From positions 50,871 through 114,870 of the forward strand of contig JAINUW010000588.1 of NCBI GenBank assembly GCA_020205615.1: DNA of 64,000 nucleotides. The letters are read 5' to 3'. The notes beneath the pieces were generated by a model, which was not told the origin of the DNA, ran no database searches, and worked only from the letters and a program-made list of their open reading frames with translations. Positions 56,380-64,000 of the stretch are shown in pieces. The position numbers were made by a program, and so were the translations under genes. How positions within the stretch are numbered: position 1 is the stretch's first letter; each line of letters starts with the position of its first letter. Origin of the DNA: Panax quinquefolius (taxonomy: Eukaryota > Streptophyta > Magnoliopsida > Apiales > Araliaceae).

Positions 56380-57140
56380 TTTTTCAAGAACTTCCCGGCC
56401 TACCCCGTAACGTGAAGTTGAATTCTTTATTGATCTTGAACCCGTACAAAGCCCATTTCTAAAACCCCATATCGAATGGCTCCTATTGAACTTCAGAGTT
56501 AAAGGTCCAACTATAGGAATTGTTGGACATCGATTTCATTCGGCCCCAAGACATCTCCTCGGGGTGCTCCTGCTTTATTTGTAAAGAAGAAAGACGGAGT
56601 ATGCGATTTTGTATCGACTATCGGAATCGAACCATGTCACCATCAAGAATAGGTATCCCTCACTCGTATTGATGACTTGTTCGACCAGCTTGCAAGGCAC
56701 AATTCTTTTCAAAAATCGATCTTCGCTCGGATATCATCACTTAAAGATTAGAATCGAGGATATTCCAAAGACCGCTTTAGAACTCCCAGATGGGCATTAT
56801 GAATTCTTAGTCATGTCTTTCTGATCGACTAATGCTCCCGTGGCTTTCATGGATATGATGAACCGAGTATTCAAGGAATATTTGGATCAATTCGTTGTTG
56901 TCTTTATTGATGACATCCTTATATATTCCAAAAGTCGTGGAAGATCATGAGCACCATTTGAAGTCGGTACTCCAAAGGCTTCGTGAAAAAAACTATATGC
57001 CAAATTGAAGAAATGCGAGTTCGCTCGAGGAAGAAGTAGCATTCCTTGGGCACGTGGTGTCAAACATGGAGTATCCGCTGATCCCACAAGATTGAAGCAA
57101 TACAAAGTTGGGAGTAACCAAAGTCGGTGGATCAAGTACG
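56380..57140 (+). pseudogene. pol: E second interior: reverse transcriptase
   Basis: [10 protein letters not shown] (56627-56656), [20 protein letters not shown] (56765-56824, then a stop), [20 protein letters not shown] and [11 protein letters not shown] with both Asp codons at 56909-56914, then LKKCEF. Same order as the first interior; frames change at least six times. Confidence 0.85.
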
Positions 57141-57505
57141 TAGTTTTTGGGCTTAGTGGTTATTATCTGGAGATTCGTGGAAGTGGTTTTTCTAATCGCT
57201 ACTCCATTAACTCAAATTTAACTCTAAGGATACAAAATTTGTTTGGAGCTTAAGAATGCGAGAAGAGTTTCCAAGAGCTTAAGAGGAGACTTATTTTCGC
57301 ACCTATTCTAACAATACCATCCGTCTTGGATGGATTTGTTATTCACAAATGATGATTCTGTGCAAAGGGTTAGGATGTGTTCTCATGCAACGTGGGAAAG
57401 TCATAGCTTATGCCTCGCGACAACTTAAAGAGTATGAGAGGATTTATCCTACTCATGATCTAGAGTCAAAGCAATGCTTGCGCGCTTAAAGATATGGAGG
57501 CACTA
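57141..57505 (+). pseudogene. pol: E second interior: RNase H, first part
   Basis: Connection and catalytic segments in several frames (LGLSGYYLEIRG-like, RMREEFPRA-like, [34 protein letters not shown]). It breaks off after GGAGGCACTAT, where solo LTR G begins; the gene resumes at 60341 with CTATCTATATGG. Confidence 0.8.
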
Positions 57506-60340
57506 TGTGACGCCCCAAAATAGTATACACAACACCCATTCGAAAGTCGCCAAATACATGGTACAAGAAGCAAACTACAACTTCAATAATACAAATGTCG
57601 TGTGAAATACTACAATATATAATCGTGAGTTTAAATATAATATTATCTTCTAGACTATCCACACGCAAATAAATACCCATCATAATTATTGATTCATTAT
57701 TTTACAAAATGGTGAGGACTACTAAACAACTCTCTCTAGAACCTTCATTCCATACCTCACTAAGTACTCGCTACATTCTCGCCTCCCGAGAAGAAAAATG
57801 GAACAACAAGGAAAAGGGTGAGCTCAACTAGCCCAAAGAAAGAATATTATGACTAAGATAATATACAACAAATTATCGTTAGTCTTCAACAGGAAAAATC
57901 GATAGAATACAATGTACAACAAGTTTTCATCAATATTTAGCGGAAATAATAATTCATAGAAGAGTTACGTAGAGAATGAAATCTACTATAATCTATGAAT
58001 TTAATAAATTCATCATCAATATTTTATCCTCGTAACATCAATCAATATGCATCCGAATCAAATATTCATCTTTGCACTACAGCCAAAGATATTCATCATT
58101 GGTCATGTTCATTTAAACACTGCTCATCTTTGCACTACGTGCCAAAGATATTAATCAATCCAGGCCATGTTCATCTCAATACATTGTTCATCTTTGCACT
58201 ATGCATCAAAGATATTCTTCAGAAATCATTCATCTTTGCACTACGTGCCAAAGATATTCAATAATATCATCATTTAAGACCGAGGATGATGAAAATATTT
58301 TTAAAGAAACTAATCTAAAGTGAAACAAAATGACAAGGATTAAGGATTAAGGATTCAGCATTGGTTTTATCCACGCCTCAAAAATACCTCAAAAATAATC
58401 ATAGTGGTGTAAAATTCAAGAATGATCAAAACATGGATACAATCGAAAGTTAGTATTCGTAATAGATATTTTGACAAAAAAGAAAAATTTTATTTTTCTA
58501 TGAATAGTCATCAGATACGTGAATAGTGTCAGATACGTGAATAGTGCCGATAACGTGAATAGTAACTTGACACCAAAAGATAGAAATTCCACAAAAACAT
58601 CTTCACGCTTCACATAATAGTACTCGTGAATAAGAATCGTGAATAAGAACTCGCTTAATAAGAACTCGTGAATAAGAACTGAAAAGAACCCATGAATAGT
58701 AACCTTACATGAAAAAGTTCCAAATTTGATAAAACTTCGGGATCAACATTTCAAAGATAATGATATTGAAGAAATAATATCATTACTGAAAAAAATAATA
58801 TCCCTTACCTCGAAAAGATCAAGATTTAAATGTAATATAATGTATAAGGTCAAGGGAACTTGCAGACCGCCTAGCAATACTCAAAGTATACTCAAAATAC
58901 TCACAAGAATACGCCGATAATATAGAGAGAGAAAACTTCAAAGCCGGTGTGATTTTCTAATTCTAACCCAAGACCCTATTTATGTGAAATGCTTAGTAAC
59001 ACCAAAGTTAGTAAAATTTAATAAATTAATAATATAATTATATTATTTTCTACACATGTCTAGAATCTGATTTCAGCCATCAAACACATGCCACCTTCTA
59101 GAAAAAAATAAGAAAAATATTTTTCATTTTAAATATTTTAAACTTCCAAAATCAATTATTTCGTAGCTTCTAACTTCAATAATTCATAATAAATAGCCCT
59201 TTCATCAGAAAAATTGAATCTCGCAAGTTTTTATAGGAAATTCAATTTCTACAACTTGCAGTAAGAAAGTTTTTCCAAATTCCAATCAGAAATTGGATCA
59301 AATCCACAACCAGACGATTTTATTGTGCTATAATCAAATTTCAAATAATAAATGGGGTCCACCAACATGTTTAACATGTTTTAAACATTTATTGCAATAA
59401 AAATACTCTTCCTCCTCGTGATACTCATATATCCCACATTCGTTGTAAAAAATATCACCAAGATTAATATATTATTAAAATAATATATTTAAATGAATTA
59501 TTTTATCGTAAAAGATAAAATATTAATTTTCAACAATTGTCATTTTAAAATTTTCTCCATCTATATCCACATAAAATCAATATTTTCCTCATCATATAAA
59601 TCAATAATTAATTATTCACAAATAATATTACAGTAATCACAATATCGACAACCGTGCGCTCCTCAGAAAGAGGGGCTTTCCAATAAGAATTTCTTCATCA
59701 CTTGGCGCCAAATTATTAGGTGATCAAACCTCTCCTTGTATGTAACTTTCTAGACATTGCCAATAATGTTATCTAATAATATTATTCAGATAATATGAAT
59801 TATTGCTTCGATAATGAAAGATACCGTAATGACAATTATTATCAAACAACAAAGAATATAAAATATCAACGCAAAGAATTATTAACTCAATAAAATAATC
59901 AACAATCAAGAATTATCGTAACCATTATCGAAAGTAGTGCCTTCACGTAAGAATCAATAATTGTGCAATACCGTGCTACTTTTCAACAACGCCAGATTAG
60001 TGTGTTTTTAACCACGGGTATTCCAACAAGATAACTCCAGAATAACTACGCCAAGTATTTAAAAACAACTTATATTTGTCTGCTTTCTTCATCCAATCGC
60101 TCACATGTGGGCCCAATACACGGTCGCTACCGTCCGCATTTAATATTCTTAATCGCATTTAATATTCCACGACCAAACGTAATATTCCCCACAACAATGA
60201 ATATTTTATAACCACTTGCTTATTTTGAAATATTTGCATATTTAACCCTTAACTATCCACATTAATCAAATCAACCCTTACTATTTCAAAATAATAAATA
60301 AAGGAAATTCCTTTTATTTAAAAAAATTTCGGGTCTTACA
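57506..60340 (-). mobile_element. Solo LTR G, reverse orientation, inside E's second RNase H
   Basis: It runs TGTGACGCCCC to GGGTCTTACA on the plus strand, 2835 bp, one complete E-family LTR with no interior. Flanks repeat CTAT (or ACTAT if the end A is shared), and the undisturbed site GGCACTATCTATATGG is at 40586-40601. It contains the CATCTTTGCAC repeats (58060-58262), the minisatellite (58612-58696), a donor-like site (about 58806) and a worn TATA (TATTTATG at about 58978). Confidence 0.93.
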
Positions 60341-60540
60341 CTATCTATATGGGGAGAAAGTGGAGATATATTGCACCATAAAAGCCTTAAATATTTCTTC
60401 ACTCAAAAGAACTCAACATCGCTAGCAATGACGTTGCCTCGAGCTATTGAAAGACTACGACCACACTATTCAATACCATCCCGAAAAGCGAACGTGGTAG
60501 CCGACGCGTTGAGTAGAAGATCATATGCGAGGAACGAAAA
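60341..60540 (+). pseudogene. pol: E second interior: RNase H, second part
   Basis: Resumes TATCTATATGGGGAG, then an [13 protein letters not shown] segment and the ADALSRRSYA end (60500-60529) in shifting frames, matching 40600-40780. Confidence 0.8.
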
Positions 60541-60559
60541 GCGATGATGTCAAGTATAC

Positions 60560-62000
60560 GACAGAGCCAACTTTAATAGAAAAAGTTAAGGTTGCTCAAG
60601 CCACCAATCTCGGCGATGACGCGTATGAAGAAGAAAGTACAAGAAGGAGCTATTCCTAAGCGAGAATTCGATGAAGAAGGAATACTTTGAGTCCACTCTA
60701 GACTTTGTGTTCCTAACGACTCGATTTGAAGTACAAGATTATGATGGAGGCACACAATACACCATTTGCAATCCATCTCGAAGTACTAAAATGTATCGTG
60801 ATCTTGACATACATTTTGGTGGAACAATACGAAAGAGAGATTGCAAAGTTTATCTCAATGTGTTTAACTTGTCAACGTAAAGGCGAGCATCTGGTACCTA
60901 AGGGTCCGCTGCAGTAACCACTTGAGATTCTCAAATGGAAGTGGGAACACATTACCATGGATTTCAAGTACGGTCTTCCTACGGCTTCTCAGGCATCAAT
61001 GCTATTTGGGTTATTGTTGATAGATTAACCAAGTCCGCCATTTCTTGCCGACACGGAGACTTATTCACTTGAACGCTCTTGCTAGTACAGACGTGAATGA
61101 GATCAGGAGAGGTTTCATGGCATGCCCAGATCCATAGTTTCGGATCGTGACCCAAGATTCACTTCAAGATTTTGGGTTAGCTTGCAAAAAGCTATGGGCA
61201 CGGATTTATTTATTCGGCCGCATATCATCCTCAAACTACCACGGACAATCGAAAGGACTATTCAAACTCTTGAAGATTTATTAAGACTCAGGTCCTAGAC
61301 TTCAAGGCGCTTGGGATAAGTATTTACCATTGGTGGAATTCTCCTACAACAACAAGCTTATCGTGCAAGCATAGGTGTAGCTCCATTCAAGCATTATATG
61401 GACGAAAGTGTCGCTTCCAAAGTATGTTGGGACGAGGTGGGTGAAGCAACATCGTTGGGACCCGAAAGTACGTGATTGACTACGGAAAAGATCCAAATGA
61501 TTCGACAACGTATAACAAACCAGCACAAGATCGATAAAAGAGTTATGCGGATCTTCATCGAAAGGACGTGGAATTTAGTGTGGGGATCATGGATTATCAC
61601 GAGTTGCTCATTCAGGGAGTTACAAGATTTGGGAAGAGAGGAAAGCTTCAATCCACGATTTATTGGTCCATTTCAAATTCTTGACAGAAGTAGGAAATGT
61701 AGCCTATGTACTCAAGTTACCTCCAAGTATGTCTCGTGTTCATAATGTGTTTCACATATCGTACTTCGTAAATATGTGAAAGACCCAGACCACGTTATAG
61801 AAGTTAGAACCCATTTGAAATAGCCAAGACTTAACGTATGAGGAGGTACCTGCCAAGATCTTGGATAGGAAGGAGCATGTCCCACGCCAAGAAAGGTCAT
61901 ACCACAAGTTAAAGTTTTGTGGAGGAATCACGCTATGAGGAAATGACACGGGAATTCGAAACGAAATGAAAGCGAGGTATCCTCACCTTTCGAAACACCG
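60560..62000 (+). pseudogene. pol: E second interior: integrase and chromodomain-like tail
   Basis: MYRDLDIHFGGT and IAKFISMCLTCQR (N-terminal finger, 60790-60880), the [20 protein letters not shown] region of the core (61137-61195), a damaged QTDGQSER (61235-61260), then RFIGPFQILD (61659-61685), SRVHNVFHIS (61732-61760) and a WRNHA-like end near 61920. It carries more damage in the core than the first copy. Confidence 0.82.
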
Positions 62001-62033
62001 TGTATGCAAGACGTCAATTTCGAGGACAAAATT

Positions 62034-62049
62034 TCATAAGGAGGGAGGT
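62034..62049 (+). promoter_or_regulatory. Polypurine tract of E's second interior
   Basis: CATAAGGAGGGAGGT before the third LTR. Confidence 0.8.
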
Positions 62050-63727
62050 CAGAAGACCCCAACTTATTATTAATGAAATTTAATTTTCTCTATTTATTAT
62101 TTTGAAATAGTAAGGGTTGATGTGATTAATGTGGATAGTTATGGGGTAAAATACGCAAAATACTTGAAAATAAGCAAGTGGTTATAAAATATTCATTGTT
62201 ATGAGGGAATATTCGTTGGTCGTGGAATATTAGATCGCTTCGGGAATATTTCACGACGACAAAATGGCCTTGTAAAAGGCCCTATAACCTAAAGCGATTG
62301 GATGAAGAAAACGACAAATATAAGTGGTTTAAAATAACCACAGAAGTTATTATCATAGCATCACCGTTAAAATAATTCCGGTGGTTAAAACACAAGAAAG
62401 CATACCAGATTGCACCAATTGTTGATTCTTACGTAAGAAGGCAATTTTACTCAATAATGGTTACAGAATTATCTGCTCAAAGATTTTATTGAGTTAATAA
62501 TCGCTTTGCGATATTTTATATTCGTCATTGTTTTCAATAATTGCGTATTACACAAGATTTTTCATTATCGAAGCAATAATTCATATTATCCTAATAATAT
62601 TATTAGATAACATTATTGGCAATGTCTAGAAAGTTCTCGCTTCAAGGAGAGGTTTGGTCACCCAATTGCCGCCAAGAAGAAGAAATTTTATCGAAAGCCT
62701 CTCTTCCCTGAACCTGCCTGTCACAATATCAGGATTCTCAGAATATTATTTGTGAATAATTAATTATTGATTCATATGGATGAGGAAAATATTAATTTTA
62801 TGTGGATATAGATGGAGAAAAATTTTAATGTGACAATTGTTGAAAATTGAAATTTTATCTTTTTCTCGATAAAATAATTATTTAAATATATTATTATATT
62901 TTAATAATATAATAATGGTGATATTTTTACAAGGAATGTGGGATATATGAGTATATGAGGAGAAGAGTATTTTGTTGCAATAAATGTTTAAAACATGTTA
63001 AACATGTCGCTGGGACCCCATTTATCGATCTGAAATTTGATTATAGTAACGTGAAATCCTCCGCTTGTGGATTTCTATTCAATTTTCGTTTGAATTTGGA
63101 AAACTTTTCCTCCAGAAAGTTGTAGAGAATTGAATTTCCTATAAAAACTCGCGAGATTCGAATTTTAATAGAAGGGCTATTTATTATGAATTATTGAAGT
63201 TCAAGCTCAAATAATTGATTTTGGAAGTTTAAAATATTTAAATAATAAAAACGCTTTTTTTGTTTTTTTTGAGAGGCTACAACATGTGCATAATGAGCTG
63301 AGATCAGATCTAGGAAGGTGGGCGTAGAAATCTTAATATATATATTAATATTATATTAAATTTTCTCGCTTTCAAGTGTTTCAAAGATTTTCCCATAAAT
63401 AGGGTGCTTAGGTTAGAATGAAAATCACACCGTAAACCCAAGTTTTCTCTCTATATTATCGAGCGTATTCTTGTGAGTATTTTGAGTATATTTTGAGTAT
63501 TGTTAGGACTTCAAAGTTCCTTTCCAAGACTACACCGTTATTCAAATTTGAAGTACTAATCTTTCGAGGTAAGGATGTTATTTTCTTTTCGAATGATATT
63601 ATTTCTTCAATATCATTATGTCAAATATCGTTGGAACTTTTATCAAATTTGGAACTTTTCATGCCTAAGTTACTATTCATGAGTTACTATTCACGAAGTT
63701 ACTATTCACTAGTATTATTCATGAAAT
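62050..63727 (+). repeat. Element E third LTR, left 1.7 kb
   Basis: Starts CAGAAGACCCC where the other copies have TGTAAGACCCC. It follows the first LTR through a worn TATA (63394), a donor-like GAG|GTAAGG (63569) and the minisatellite (63667-63725), then departs from the family after ATTCATGAA. Confidence 0.85.
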
Positions 63728-64000
63728 TTGAAATGATAATTTAACGAAGTTTTTCTAAATTATGTCCAAAATGGCGATTTTGGTTGTATAGATTAAGAGT
63801 TATGGAATTTATGGGAAAATACTATTTTAAAAGTAAACTTCTTATAACTCCTCGTGGTTAACTCAAAATTGGTGAAATTTTTATTGGAGTACATGTATAT
63901 AATGATGAGTATACCCAAAGAATTTTGGAATTTTTGACAAAAGTATAATTTATGATAAATGTCTAAATATTAGGAAGTTTTATCCATATATGAAAAATAG
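63728..64000. other. Unclassified AT-rich sequence replacing the expected LTR end
   Basis: No match to any E-family LTR part in the window. It has no coding signal. It may be another insertion, a diverged LTR type joined by recombination, or an assembly join. Confidence 0.5.

Larger units (their letters stand above)
34866..63727 (+). mobile_element. Element E: tandem LTR-interior-LTR-interior-LTR Tekay-like chromovirus array
   Basis: Three direct LTRs (34866-37546; 42274-42488 plus 51984-54461; 62050 to about 63727) separate two interiors of almost equal size (4728 bp, and about 4750 bp after removing G). Both interiors carry gag, protease, RT, RNase H, integrase and a chromodomain-like tail in Ty3/gypsy order. 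F interrupts the middle LTR and G the second interior. The left border, GTGTA|TGTAAGACC, lies in B's LTR. Such arrays usually arise by LTR-LTR recombination between copies. Confidence 0.85.

Noticed and set aside
34866..62050. Two E interiors being one locus assembled twice
   Set aside because: They differ by a solo LTR with a clear target duplication, and the middle LTR alone carries F, so a simple duplicate contig does not explain them. Misassembly of the repeat order is still possible.

Overview
This is a repeat-filled stretch of a flowering-plant nuclear genome, probably a eudicot. Evidence for this: Ty3/gypsy retrotransposons with plant initiator-tRNA-Met primer sites, very long AT-rich LTRs, a plant CACTA DNA transposon, and captured pieces of plant-type genes with introns. 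I see no intact host gene, tRNA, rRNA or CRISPR array. All coordinates were read by eye and may be off by a few bases. Element letters (A, B, D, E, F, G) are my own labels.

Layout. 1-642 is the right end of an unrelated repeat that sits inside the 5' LTR of element A. A (643-6385) is a decayed Tekay-like chromovirus that has lost its reverse-transcriptase core and integrase core. B (6386 to 34865 and beyond) has LTRs over 4 kb around about 1.7 kb of non-coding interior, a LARD-like element. D (11999-31006, 5-bp target duplication GAAAT) sits in B's interior. D has LTRs of about 5 kb and encodes only two zinc-knuckle proteins, with no pol, like the TR-GAG class. A 6.5-kb CACTA transposon (13297-19825, target duplication CTA) sits in D's 5' LTR just upstream of its TATA box and carries fragments resembling a ubiquitin-specific protease, a PPR protein and prolyl oligopeptidase. 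E (34866 to about 63727) is inserted in B's 3' LTR. It is a tandem LTR-interior-LTR-interior-LTR array of a Tekay-like chromovirus. A reverse-oriented relative F (42489-51983) sits in E's middle LTR, and a reverse-oriented solo LTR G (57506-60340) sits in E's second interior.

How the parts relate. Only the E interiors still show every pol domain (protease, RT, RNase H, integrase, a chromodomain-like tail), and these are broken by many small indels. A, B, D and F could only have moved with proteins supplied by relatives. Order of events by nesting: B, then D and E into B; CACTA into D; F and G into E. A touches B's first bases and may have landed in B's LTR edge.

Most interesting signals. (1) Each LTR family has a GTAAG-like splice donor 125-190 bp after its TATA box, and several have a good acceptor just before the gag ATG. 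This suggests a shared leader intron that would separate translated from packaged RNA. (2) D encodes a small coiled-coil, zinc-knuckle protein upstream of Gag with SUMO-interaction-like motifs. (3) D's LTRs hold telobox clusters, three related hairpins and a tandem hairpin array. (4) Near-identical copies differ by systematic CAG/CGT/TGT swaps and opposite homopolymer indels, which look more like consensus artefacts at methylated cytosines than normal mutation. Many apparent frameshifts may therefore not be real.
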